Source: Euonymus europaeus
Taxonomy: Eukaryota; Streptophyta; Magnoliopsida; Celastrales; Celastraceae
Assembly: GCA_963580455.1 (NCBI GenBank)
Contig: OY756960.1
Coordinates: 20,705,238-20,769,237 of the forward strand
DNA length: 64,000 nucleotides
Direction: 5' to 3'
Part shown: in pieces, positions 42,260-53,339 of the stretch
How positions within the stretch are numbered: position 1 is the stretch's first letter
Layout: each line of letters starts with the position of its first letter
The notes under the pieces: model-generated
The model's database searches: none
What the model saw: the letters and a program-made list of their open reading frames with translations, nothing else
What the model was told of the DNA's origin: nothing
Position numbers and translations under genes: made by a program

Positions 42260-43010
42260 CCATTGGATGACCACTTATACATATAATGTGCATCGTTAAA
42301 ACCTTACCAAGGAAAAATTCAGTGGGATAAAAACCTTAGTGAAGTAAAAAGAGTACATCATTCTTGTATGTAAATTTTGTTTAATGTGTGAAGTGATTGC
42401 ATTCGTTAAAACTTTGTCAAGAAAAAACCCTATGGGAAAATATCTTTGGTCAAAGGGAAAAAAAAAGTACAATCCATGTTTATATATTCACACCATTACT
42501 CCCCTGATTTGTAACTTCATGATAAATCTTTCAGATGACGCATTCAAATCTGATATACAAACTTCTTAAATGTCAAAGGTGGGAGTGCCTTTGTGTACAT
42601 ATCTGTTAAATTATCACTGGAGTTAATTTGTTGAAGATATATTTTGCCACTATTTTAGAGATCATGTACGCTGAAAATTTTTGGAGAAATGTGTTTAGTT
42701 CTGCCACTTTTATGTATCCTCGTTGAAGTTGTGCTATGCATGCGGCGTTGTCTTTATATAATATAGTTGGCACAGCTTTGATATATTCATGTCCACATTT
42801 CTCTTGAATATGTGAAATTATTGATCTCAACCACACACATTCCCGACTAGATTCGTAAATTGCTATGATCTCATAATGATTAGAAGAAGTTGTTGTAATT
42901 ATCTGCTTCACTGATTTCCAAGAAATAGCAGTTCCACCATAGGTGAACACATTTCCAACAAGTTGTAATTCGATCTCCAACAGTTTGATGCGACCACCCT
43001 CCAATCCAAT
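42260..43010 (-). mobile_element. Remnant of a Ty1/copia retrotransposon (RNase H end and LTR-like sequence)
   Basis: On the minus strand, 43004-42606 encodes the C-terminal RNase H region of a copia polyprotein: VFTYGGTAISWKSVKQ, SSNHYEIIAIYESSREC, VWLRSIISHIQEKCG and LYKDNAACIAQLQRGYIK are all diagnostic. It decays after that into an unrelated reading. Sequence from about 42600 down to 42260, with TAATGTGCATCGTTAAAACC, resembles the adjoining LTR of plant copia elements. No integrase, reverse transcriptase core or second LTR is present, so this is a dead fragment. Confidence 0.8.
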
Positions 43011-43393
43011 CTAACGTCCAATTCAGTCAAAAGACTGGACGTCCTGCAGTCCATTTCAATGGACGAACGTGAATGTTGACTTGGTCAACATCCATAAATA
43101 ACTTTCAATTTTTTTTTCAAAATTTTATTATGAAAATGATATGAGAAAAATATGTATGAGGATTTAGTTTATTATTAATGAAAAATTTAACAAATTAATG
43201 ACAATAATTTTTTAATTTTTTCTTTTTCTCATCGGTGTTTACACTACCTACCGATAAAAAATAATTTAGATAATTCACGAATTTCTTCTAGTGAGATAAA
43301 CAATGTCAAATTATTAATTGGGACAATATAGATATTTATGCTTTTTTTTAATGGTGGAGATTCGAACATTTAATCTAACAATAAAGAAATATA

Positions 43394-43669
43394 CTCCCTC
43401 CGTCCCATTTTAATTGTCCTTTATTCCTTTTTGAGATGTCCCAAAATGCATGCCCATTTCAATTAATGAAAGCTATTTTTTCTCATTTTACCCTTAACTT
43501 GAAAAACTCAACAACTAACTCAATAAACATGCACATTAATTGATCTTTTATGGTGCCAAAGTATTTGTCATTATAGATAAGGGTATAAATGTCAAATTAA
43601 AAGATAATTAAATACTTTCTTAAAATGTGTGAAAAAGTAAGGAGGACAATTAAAATGAGACGGAAGGAG
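43394..43669. mobile_element. Stowaway-type MITE
   Basis: 276 bp with terminal inverted repeats CTCCCTCCGTCCCATTTTAA (left) and CTCCTTCCGTCTCATTTTAA (right, other strand), and TA on both flanks (43392-43393 and 43670-43671). The CTCCCTCCGTCCC start is the classic Stowaway terminus of Tc1/mariner MITEs. No coding content. Confidence 0.92.
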
Positions 43670-43727
43670 TACTATTTTTATACCGTTATATTGACGGACT
43701 CTTTTGTAGTTTAGTCACAATACCACG

Positions 43728-44080
43728 TCATTTACTGGGCCGGGCAATATATAAGTTGCCTACGCCTTGAATATAAATATTCGTTAGACCCGTAGAAATG
43801 GGCGGGGCATCTAAAATAGCATCATTCGGGGGCAGCCCAGACCAACTTACAACCTGACGATTTGGCCCATTTGGGTACTTGAAACTTGAAAGCATGATTG
43901 AGTGATGAGTTGCCACGAGGTTCATGTATTAACACAATATCTGACAAAGCAAAATTGATGTACTGCATATCCTGTGATAGAAATAGTAGGGACGCGGGAT
44001 CTAGAAAGAAAGCTCCAGCAATAGTATCCAATTTGAAATAATTGAACTAATGGGCCCTCTTGCTTAATCTTTTTCAGTGT
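43728..44080 (-). pseudogene. Decayed fragment of a third BAHD acyltransferase
   Basis: Minus-strand 43925-43728 reads NLVATHHSIMLSSFKYPNGP, then QVVSWSGLP and TNIYIQGVG. This lines up with NLVRATHASNFKYPNLHVVS, SWVGLP and ASIYFQGAV of the intact copy at 45097-46976. The DFGWG motif is gone (the site reads AILDAPP). The N-terminal three quarters and the last residues are missing or out of frame, although minus-strand 44080-43930 keeps a possible KKIKQEGPLVQ piece like the ESGPLIQ segment. It lies between the two BAHD genes, in the same orientation, and is best read as a dead tandem copy. Confidence 0.75.
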
Positions 44081-45096
44081 GATATGTCTAGAGAAAGGAA
44101 GCTATATGTTTTGCTTATGATCATAAGATCGAATGGTAGGGACGCATGATCTGGGAAAAATGATTCTGCCATATTGGGTAATTTGAAGTGATTGGACTAA
44201 TGTTTAGTGGGTACCCTTGTGTTGTCACTGTCGATTTCTATTAGTGTGACATCTATACTCGTTTAATATTTTAAGGATTGAAATTGATTTAAGACATGAT
44301 AAATGTATGCAACTCTTTATAATTTCAAGAATGCGAAAGGGATGAGAAGAAGTTTAGTTGACAGATGAGATGAAAGTTTGGACCAATTCATTTGTAAATA
44401 TATTGTCTGTTTTAAGTCTTAACGTCCGAATGGTTTTGTGGGCCTTTTGTTATGAGAGAAGTTTGGCTCAAGCTTATAAACTATAGGGTTGGCTCTCACA
44501 TAATCGATATTGAGTATTTTATATTTCTAACACTCTCGTGTATTTGTAGGCTCGATTAGGCAAGATCCTACAAGTGAAAATAATGAGTTAGGATTTATGT
44601 GGTATCCCTCATCCTCATCTTGTGAATGTCTATTCATAAGAACATTCAAAAGACCCAATAATAAATGATCGTGATGCTCTGATCCATATTATAATTTGAA
44701 AATTTGAGAGGGATGAGAAAAAGTAGGGGGAGGGGGAAGGTTTGCACGCTTTTATTTTACGATTGAGAATAGTTGAAGTCAACATTATAAATTATACGGT
44801 TGTCTCTCACATAACCGATGTGAGACATTTTGTATTTCCAATAATAACCCTACATTTTGTAGAGTGTGAATAAAAGAATGTGGCAATCGAGAACACACAA
44901 TTCTCAAATTGAGAAAAAACTCTCAGGTTTATTGAATCAGAAATATTAAAAAAGTCTCCTACAATGACCGACAAAGCCGTTATTTAAACGAAAGACATAA
45001 AGAACCCTAATTGAAATAGAATAGGAAACTACTTAAAATACTTAATTCACACATAATACCTTTAATTGGAATCTTTGAATTACACATTTTTTTTTC
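44081..45096. other. Gap between the BAHD fragment and the second BAHD gene
   Basis: About 1 kb. The stretch 44125-44240 repeats, in diverged form, 43975-44080 of the neighbouring BAHD fragment (shared GGTAGGGACGC, ATTGGACTAATG-like and AGTGTGACAT-like words in order). The right part is the 3' region of the second BAHD gene. No intact gene. Confidence 0.5.
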
Positions 45097-46090
45097 TCAC
45101 AACGTATAGGGTGAACGGTTCACATCGAACTCATAAAAGTATTTCTCGAAAATTTTAATGCGATCACTCTCCAACCCAATATTTAACAAAAAGCTACCAT
45201 CGTTTAATGGGCTGGGCAATATGAAAACTGCGCCTTGAAAATAAATACTGGCGAGGCCCAAATAAACGGGCCGGCCCCACCCAAAATCAGCTTCATATAG
45301 AGGAAGCCCAACCCAACTCACAACATGCAGATTCGGATACTTAAAATTCGAAGCATGCGTCGCACGCACCAAGTTAAGGTCATCCTGTTCTTCCAAGTAA
45401 TCAATGACCGACCTTAAGTAATCATCGTCCATTCGTTTTATCTTTCCATGGATGCTCTCCACAGTCTGAATGAACGGTCCAGATTGGACTTTCCCAGCCA
45501 ACCTCTGTAATCTAGCCTTAATAACTACATTACCAAAATAGCCAGGTGGCAGATGAGGATTCAATCTGCGCCGTCCATTCACAGGAATGTAAAGGCTTGT
45601 TACCTCATCATCAGGAAGGTCACGTGCTTTGCACACGCAGCGCCAAATGTGGGCGGCCAAGATATTGTATGTACTATAGTTTGATTTCAATTTGGCCCTC
45701 AGGGCGTTGAGTTGATGAGGTGTGATTTTTAGGACAGTTGTGGAAATAGACAAGGGACTTGCATGTAATTCATAGGATTGTTTGGGGGTATACACGGAAG
45801 GGGAGGGATCGAATTCAGTGTGGCTGAATTTAGAGGCAGGTGGGACCCGAGCACGTAGGAGATGATGATCAAATATAGGTTGGACGGTTATGGAGAGGCC
45901 ACGCGTCGCATCAGCCCACGAGTTGATGAAATGGAATATTGAAGTGCCATCGACTAAGGTATGGTGAATCCCAACTCCAAGGCCTACTCCACCACATTTG
46001 AAAAATGTCACCTAAACCACCAGCACCGATAACATTTCATTAATTAAAGTTCGAAAAAGTTCTATTAGAATATTAATATTCAAAAAACTA

Positions 46091-46133
<43 letters not shown>

Positions 46134-46976
46134 CATGATAAATTCTTATTTAGCGGCTTAACGACACTTTATCATTGCTCTTTAAGAATATGTACTTTGA
46201 GAATTTTTAATTGACTATATAGTCGATAAGGAAACCAAAAATTCGCAATATTGACAAGTGTTGAGTAACAAATACTATTTGTCAAGACTTATTCGATCAA
46301 ATCAGATAGCACAATCCAACTGAGCAATATATAAACAAATTAAACGTTAACTCCTTCGACACAAATGAAGTGTTATAGACCTAAATACTTCAGAGAATAA
46401 ATCCGCATGGTCAGATGGTCTTTAGCTCAGTTTGGACAATATCACTTGCCGGAATCTGGATTTTCTGACATGAATGTTCATATACCAAAACTGCATTGAT
46501 TGTTTTCTTGCCATCAATGTCTATATACGTATAAGTAGTTGTATACTAAGACTTTTAGTTACCTGTAATAGAAGGAGAGGATACGACGATATGTCACTTG
46601 AATAGTCGACGACGGGGACCAGCGAGTTCAGCTGTGAAGTTGGAGCTTTGAAGTCAACAAAATTGTCTGCAGCAGCACTTGAGTGGGCTTCAACGAACAA
46701 AACTCCCTCACCGTTACAGTTAACTTGAATCCTCCCATCTGGGTCCCACCCAAGCCTCCCAGCTAGGGGATAGAAGGGCACGAGGACTCTGCTCAGAGAC
46801 TCTATGAGCACGCGAGTGTCAAAGAAACTCTTAAAACCATTAATAGGCCTGTAAAAGTAAACCATAGAGACATGCTTCCTTGACGCCACCACGTCCAGGT
46901 TTGAGCACCACAATCTGTTTGGTGCATTTTGTTCTGCTGGACGGACAATAGTTGACGACTTCACTTGAATCTCCAT
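45097..46976 (-). CDS. BAHD acyltransferase, HCT-like, intact motifs
   Basis: Exons 46976..46563 and 46011..45097 join in frame to 442 residues. The first exon codes for exactly 138 residues, as in the other BAHD gene. It starts MEIQVKSSTIVRPAEQ and continues LWCSNLDVVASRKHVSMVYF, VLVPFYPLAGRLGWDPDGRI and VTFFKCGGVGLGVG. The catalytic motif is H155-T-L-V-D159 within IHHTLVDG, and DFGWG lies at about 380-384, so both BAHD motifs are complete. The overall pattern is that of the HCT/HQT clade, which makes hydroxycinnamoyl esters in phenylpropanoid metabolism, but the active-site surroundings (HHTLVDG where HCT has HHAADG) make the acceptor uncertain. The stop follows NRSPYTL. The 551 bp intron contains a (GA)n tract. 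This is the likely functional member of the cluster. Confidence 0.94.
46094..46130. repeat. (GA)n microsatellite in the BAHD intron
   Basis: 37 bases of uninterrupted GA in the intron of the second BAHD gene. It is likely to vary in length between individuals. Confidence 0.95.
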
Positions 46977-47037
46977 CTATCCTTTCTTTCAAGTTGGTCT
47001 TTCTTGGTTTTTGGCTAAGATCTACACACACACCTCC

Positions 47038-47047
47038 CTATATATAA
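47038..47047 (-). promoter_or_regulatory. Probable TATA box of the second BAHD gene
   Basis: On the minus strand the sequence reads TTATATATAG, about 62-70 bases before the start codon at 46976. This spacing would give a short leader of about 35-40 bases. It lies at the edge of the tandem duplication at 47040-47519. Confidence 0.5.
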
Positions 47048-47519
47048 TGTATTCAGTGATAATTAGTTATGGTCATTATTATTTGTAATTTCGATTTTTT
47101 TTAATTGAGCGTGATTTTTAATGATCCTCTATGATGTCACCATATTGAACAAATGAATTGCAAACTTGCGTGAATGTTTTAGAAATAATTATCATTCAAA
47201 TCACTAGCATTATTTTTTTTTAATGATTGATAGGTTGAAGATTATGCTGTGAAGAAAAAGGTGGTTTTTTTCCTTTCATATATTTAATGATAAGTTATAT
47301 ATGGTCATGTTTATTTGTAATTTCGATATTTTTTTAATTGATCGTGATTTTTAATGATCTTATATTATGATGTTACCCTATTGAATAAATGAATGAATGA
47401 CACGCTTGCGTGAATATTTTTTAGATGATTATCATTTAAATCACTAGCATTAGTTTTTTAATGATTGGTAGGTTGAAGATTATGTTGTGAAGAAAAAGGT
47501 GGTTTTTTTTCCTATCATT
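47040..47519. repeat. Tandem duplication of about 240 bp upstream of the second BAHD gene
   Basis: Units 47040-47276 and about 47277-47519 follow the same word order: TTTGTAATTTCGAT, CGTGATTTTTAATGATC, CTTGCGTGAAT, AAATCACTAGCATTA, AGGTTGAAGATTATG, TGTGAAGAAAAAGGTGG. They differ by scattered substitutions and small indels. The duplication sits in the proximal promoter, so it doubles any control sites it contains. Confidence 0.85.
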
Positions 47520-48999
47520 ATTGTGCACGAGAAAATTTTGGGATTGCATTATTGCAAGAGATTTTTTTTCAACGGGTCCACTGTGTTGAATTTGATTGGT
47601 GTAACTAATCTCTGATTTTGATGCTTATTTTTATTACCATAAATTAGGTGGACAGAATAAATTATGCTCCAATTTGTAACTTTCTTTTCCAATAGTGTTG
47701 TTTGAGCGTTGAAATTGTCGGCAAAATTAGGCCGTATGTTAGAGCCACCTGCCGAAAGAGGTTGGCCCCGACAACCAGGGATGGATTCAGAGGCTGCCAG
47801 AGAGGTACATGGCCCCCACCCTGATTTTTGGGAAAATTTTGTATTAGTTATAATAATAATTAATTAGTATGAAACAAAGAATAGTAACAAAAATAAAAGA
47901 TGTAGAGTACACAAATGAGCTATTTCAGTAATGAATCTCAAATAACTCGGTTAGCGAGTTGGATCTAATTTTGAATCCGAATTCGAACTCCACCCACTGT
48001 CCATTATTTAAATTGTTTAAAATGAATTATTGTCGATAAAATGAACCAAATGAGAGAAACTAAATGGGATTATGGAGCTAAATGCAAACAATCATAATTT
48101 TTTAATTTAAAGACCTTACTAGATCAAGTTAGTCAAACTCTCAAAGTATTGTTTATAATGACTTTGTGATGTGATTTCATGATGTGCTGATTATCTTTGT
48201 AAATTAATGATTCCTTACCAAAAATAATAAATGTATGAAAATGATTGAACACTCATGTATCACATTTGTTTTGGTAGCCTGAGAAATAACTAGTTTAGTG
48301 GGCCACGTTGTGCTAGTTAGGTTAGATTAAAATTTCGAATCGTCAGTCTACACTGACAACAGGCCTGATTGGGCCAAAGCTCTGTGAGAGATACTCGAGA
48401 AACTAGTGGGCGTAAGAGATTAACTCGTGACATTTATATTTATTATAAGTCATCACAATCAACTTTACCATCCAAATTAACACCTCGTTGAGAGTCGTTA
48501 GACCCATGTTGATATAGTTTGATTTCTACCCACATATAAATAGACCTACAAAATTCTCATGGAATATTCCCCTTAACTTAATCATATCATTAATACCAAA
48601 AATGGACTTAAAAATCTTGTTGTATTCGGTAAATGGGATAGGAGGGGGATTGGCCTCTCATCATCTCACCAGTTCGAAAGGTGCCACATGCGTTGTCAGA
48701 CTCCAAATAACAAAGGCATCTTCTTTTACTTACCATTATTCTCATTTAATCCGTTTAGATTGCTTATGGCTGCCTTAGTCACACTTGCTTACTTTTGGAA
48801 AGTATCGGTCCTTTTACTATAAATTCTTCCTTCATCTGACAAACCTAGTAAGATTTACCAAAAGTATGTAAAAAACATATGTTGGGGCACAAATATCTCA
48901 TTCCTTCAGTCAATAACTTGTCTTATAGAGCATTAAGCCTCACGCAGATCAGTGGGCAATTTGCGTACCATTATAGCAACCCAACTTTGACTTAAACAC
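47520..48999. other. Gene-free intergenic DNA
   Basis: About 1.5 kb without a recognisable gene. Near 47740-47830 a GC-richer stretch (GAAAGAGGTTGGCCCCGACA) could be a transposon fragment, but no ends were found. No ORF is called. Confidence 0.5.
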
Positions 49000-49002
49000 T
49001 TA

Positions 49003-49343
49003 GACCAAGTGCAATAGGAGAAGTGTTTGGAGTGCTGGAAGTTTTGGAGTGTGCAGAAAGACTAATTTTAAAAATTGTATTGAAAGATGTGTAGAAAGAT
49101 AGAAAAAAGTGAAAAATGGTATAAAAGTATGAGAGAGATGTTGTTGAAACTTGATATTTGGAGTGTTGGTGTATAGAAAGTGAAAAAAATTGTATCGAAA
49201 TATGTGTTTTGTTGATATGATTGTATTGAAAAATGTGTTTTACTGATGTGGATAAGTAAATGGGACCCACTTATGTGTAATAAAGGTGGGACCCAATTAG
49301 AGAATTTGGAGTGCTTGATAATGCTATAGCACTGCACTTGGCC
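49003..49343 (+). mobile_element. Harbinger/Tourist-type MITE, left member of an inverted pair
   Basis: 341 bp with ends GACCAAGTGCAATAGG and, on the other strand, GGCCAAGTGCAGTGC. TTA flanks both sides (49000-49002 and 49344-49346). It is nearly the reverse complement of 49401-49741. Its ORFs (for example minus-strand 49068-49337) are chance readings. Confidence 0.85.
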
Positions 49344-49400
49344 TTACCCCTTTTCCTGATATCTATCACAATTTTCGTCTTTCTTTTCTCATCGCACTTA

Positions 49401-49741
49401 GGTCAAGTGCAGTGCTATGGCATTGTCAAGCACTTCAAATTTTGTAATTGGGTCCCACTTTTATTACACATAAGTGGATCCCATTTACTTATCCACATCA
49501 GCAAAACACATTTTTCAATACAATCATATCAACAAAACACATATTTCAATACAATTTTTTTCATTTTTCATACACCAACCCTCCAAATATCAAGTTTCAA
49601 TAACATCTCTCTCATACTTTTATACCATTTTTCACTTTTTTCTATCTATCTACACATCTTTCAATACAATTTTTAAAATTACTCTCTCTGCATATTCCAA
49701 AATTTCCAGCGCTCCAAACACTTCCCCCATTGCACTTGACC
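49401..49741 (-). mobile_element. Harbinger/Tourist-type MITE, right member of an inverted pair
   Basis: 341 bp, the same length as the left member, in opposite orientation. Ends are GGTCAAGTGCAGTGC and, on the other strand, GGTCAAGTGCAATGGGG. TTA flanks both sides (49398-49400 and 49742-49744). Fifty-seven bases separate it from the left member, so a transcript across both could form a hairpin of about 340 bp. Confidence 0.85.
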
Positions 49742-49744
49742 TTA

Positions 49745-50532
49745 CTTGACCGTTGGAGTCTCAATGATCAGCATCCCCAAACCAATCTTTCGACTTCTTA
49801 GGATTTTGCGATCGGAGATTTTACAGGAACAAAGACTATCGCAACTTCTTGATGATTATCAGTGATCCATCAAAGCTCAAGTTCCTGACAACTCATAAAT
49901 TGTAGATTCAGGCTACAATTAGTTTTCTCTTCCCCTTTTAGGACAAAAATAATCCTTCTTATTTTCCTCAAATACATATAGCACAGTTTTAAGAATCGGA
50001 CCATGTCTTTGGTTGGACCGTAAAAACGACAAATCGACAGCCAGCTCATTTTTTTTGTAAAAGTTTATACTGTGTAAGTACTATATCACGTCTTTCTAGA
50101 GATCTCGTGTCACGTCTTTATAGGAATCTCGTTCCCTGGAGAAATGGAGCTGACAAACCCTGTCTCACAATGCATTGTGATTCACACCTGTCATGAGCAA
50201 AGTATCATTTTTATATTAAAATTAATATTGTGTGTCATCTTGGTTATAAAAAAAGTCAATTCACATATTCAGTTATGTCAACAGAACACGTATCACAGTA
50301 CAATAAGATCACTCAAACACAAATTTTTATACATGATCTCTTTCCCATTTTAGTGTTAGCAACAATATTGTGGCCTCCATGTTATGCCTAATAAAATAGA
50401 TTTACTTAAACTACACAACTACACCAAAATTAATACTTAAGTCCCACATTTATTACACAAAAATCAATTCTCATTAAACCTATCACATCAACAAAATAAG
50501 TCTCGTAGTTCAGACCTATCAACAAAACACAA

Positions 50533-50587
<55 letters not shown>

Positions 50588-51310
50588 TCAAATTTGGAGT
50601 ATTGTTAGTGCTCTTATTGTCATGTATTCAAATTCTTATTTCAATTATTCTTTCTATAGAAAATTATATCGAAAATAAATGTTTCTTCTCGTGGGGGCAT
50701 TAATTAATTAGTGGGTGCAATTTAAAAAATAATAATAATTAAGAACAGTGGTTACTGTCGGTCCATTTAAAAAAACAACTGTAGACGCATGATTGTTGAT
50801 GTATGTACTATATATCTAAAAATATATAGATTTGTTGACGCATGATATTGTTTTAAAAACTATGATATGTAGTCTTTTTTTTTCCTTTTTAGTTTATTTT
50901 CTAGTCTTTGTAATAAATTTCAAACAATTAAAGCTTTTGTTTTGTAATATAAGTGAAAAAAAAAATACATTTTTAATCGCATCTTTTGATTTTATCCTGC
51001 AATACCAAACGAAAGATAACTTTCGTGTAATTGTAATCCAGTCTTTTTTTACCCAATCTAATCCAGCCTTCCCAATTCTACGTGTCAAACACAGCCCTAG
51101 GTGGAATGTCAATTTGAATCACATGCTTTTGCCTCCTAGCAATCGAAAAGAAATTTTTGTTTGGGTACATGGGCCATGCTATGTATAAATTTTTCTCACG
51201 TTCCATCATCGCCTATCATGTGCTCGGTGCTCATATCATATAATGATACACTTTAGCTTCTGTTGGAGAGAGAAAATATGTCACCTCTGTCATTTACTAA
51301 GGAGATTGAT
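49745..51310. other. Intergenic DNA with MITE relics
   Basis: No gene recognised. Stretches at about 50175-50375 and 50400-50620 resemble the insides of the nearby MITEs (CACATCAACAAAATAAGTC, TATCAACAAAACACAAATC, AAATTTGGAGTATTGTTAGTG) but lack clear ends; they are probably decayed copies. ORFs at 50144-50353 and 50832-51188 have no family signature. Confidence 0.5.
50536..50585. repeat. (TA)n microsatellite
   Basis: Fifty bases of uninterrupted AT/TA inside a decayed MITE copy. Confidence 0.95.
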
Positions 51311-51658
51311 ACGAGCAAATGCAACAATAATGCACGACAAGAGTGATAAGAGCAAATGCAACAACAACGCACGACCATTCATTCCCTCTATTGGATTTCA
51401 CTTATCTAAGAATATATCTTTAAATACAATCAAATTAACATACACAATTTTCAATACAGTCACATTATCAAAACACATCTCTCAATACAAAATCATTATC
51501 TAAATATCTACTCTTACATTTCCTCATCTATTTTCTAACAAAATTATATCAAAATCTATATTGGGTTCCGCATCTTTTATAAAAAGTTAAGCTAGATACT
51601 TATTCACATCACCAAAACACATATCCCAATATAACCACGTAAGAAACATTGTTGGCTC
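51311..51658. mobile_element. Decayed MITE copy with a duplicated 5' end
   Basis: The terminus GAGCAAATGCAACAA occurs twice, at 51313 and again at 51350 after TAA, with 37 bases between starts. The interior (TTTTCAATACAGTCACATTA, AAAACACATCTCTCAATAC) matches the MITE at 1076-1432. The right end is eroded (AACATTGTTGGCTC at about 51645-51658). It is a relative of the element in the CNGC intron. Confidence 0.55.
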
Positions 51659-52947
51659 ATGGCTGTTTGGTCAGCTTCTCTCAAGTTGGATCAGATTGAC
51701 CTCTGGAGTCCATACGGGGTGCATGCATACTCTTCGATTTCTCTATCAACTTTCGCGGATAGGGTTTGCTTTGATGGTGTTTTTTTTGAGGGAATGTTTA
51801 GTCCAAGTCTCTCTCACACAATAAGACCTAAGTGCAGATAAATGAGACAGCCTGAGAATTTTTTTTTTGTCTGATCTGATCCTGCAAATTCAACAAAACT
51901 GTGTACTAATTCATGAAATACTAAAGCCGTGCGAGTTTATAGCCCAAATAAATGAAATACTGCCTCTGGGCCTTCCAGAGTTCCATCCCATTATAACTGG
52001 GTAGGACTTCGATTGCAACTAACTAAATCCGGTCCATAATTTTTTGACATTGGGCTAAATGTTCTGGGCCATTGATAATTGAGATTAAGCCCATTATTTA
52101 TCTTGATCTGTATACATATCCCGCGGTCCGTTTCATTATAGGTTGGGTCGTGCTCACTGGTAAATAATAATATGGAAACCTAGCTTGATGAATGGATGAG
52201 CACTATTTCCATCCCATTAATTATCGAGTTCGCCTCATTCTAAAAACATCTCAAAAAAAATATAACATTTCTTAATTCAACAAAAAAAAAAAGGAAAAAC
52301 ATAGATTTTCAAAACATTACAGAGGACACCCCATCCGATTCATCAAGTTCCACCGCCTGTGACCACCACACGAGTTCATCATGACGGTGAACTTGTGTTG
52401 GCATGTGGGAGCGCTCTGTCGGAGCTCAGTCAACAACATGACATATTCAACGTCTGATCATCTCCAAGCGGTTACGGTGTGGTAGCTTCTAGAAGATTTG
52501 ATTATTTTCTTGCAAAAATCTGGTGGGTTTTGGGTAGAGGATTTTCTGGATCTGGAAACCCAAATAGCCCGATGTGGTCAACTTACGAGCTGGGTTTGGT
52601 GGACATCGAATTTTTGGGTCGCTTCTCGTTTGGTGATTGTTGCAAGAGAGGTGGAGAAATTGGTGATTTGTTAGCTTGGTGATGGAGTTTTCTTCGCAAC
52701 TAGTGAAAGAGATCTTAACAGGGAGCATCTTAGAGATGATGATGGACATAAGAGAGAATGTTCTAATGCATAGGAAAAGCTGGTGGAGAGAAGAAGAAAT
52801 TGGGTTCGTCGGCGTCCATGGCTTCACCGTCAGTCGACATCGTCGCCGTCGCAGTTTTGGAGTCGGGTAAGGATGGATGGGTGTAGTAGGATTCACTGTT
52901 TGAGGAAAAATTGGGGTGAACTTGAAACTTTGTGGGGGTTAGAAAAT
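51659..52947. other. Gap to the left of the large Mutator-like element
   Basis: About 1.3 kb. The ORFs at 52479-52682, 52489-52896 and 52676-52870 overlap on both strands and none resembles a known family, so no gene is called. A gene remnant around 52330-52890 is possible, since base composition there is higher in GC. Confidence 0.4.
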
Positions 52948-53339
52948 GGGAAATTTGTAAAAGTGACCCACTTGAAAAGTTAAATTGTAGAAATAACTTA
53001 GTTGTAAATTTTCAAGAAAAATAACCTAGTTCTCTCTTAAAATGACTAAAACATCCTTAATATTACAAAAGAGGTCATTCCCAAAATTCTCACGCCTCCT
53101 TCTCCTCAACTCACGCCCGACGACTTCCGGCAAACACTGATCAAGCTTCTCCTCCAATGCGACTCCTTCAACGAAACAACTCCTCCAGCGACCATTACTT
53201 AGATTACTTGTATGCATTACTTCTAACTTCTTACTACTTTCTCTCTTTCGATCCCTAATTTGGTTTAGATTTCTTGCGTTTGATGGAAGGACTTGTTTGT
53301 GGTTTGAGATTGGATATTTATGAGGAAATCTATATAACT

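Noticed and set aside
47740..47850. GC-richer patch that might be a hAT or other transposon fragment
   Set aside because: No terminal repeats, target duplication or coding match could be found.
48992..49749. ORFs of 89-121 residues on both strands with nearly the same protein
   Set aside because: They are mirror readings of the two inverted MITEs, not genes.
52479..52896. Overlapping ORFs on both strands left of the MULE
   Set aside because: No family match, no splice support and overlapping frames on both strands.
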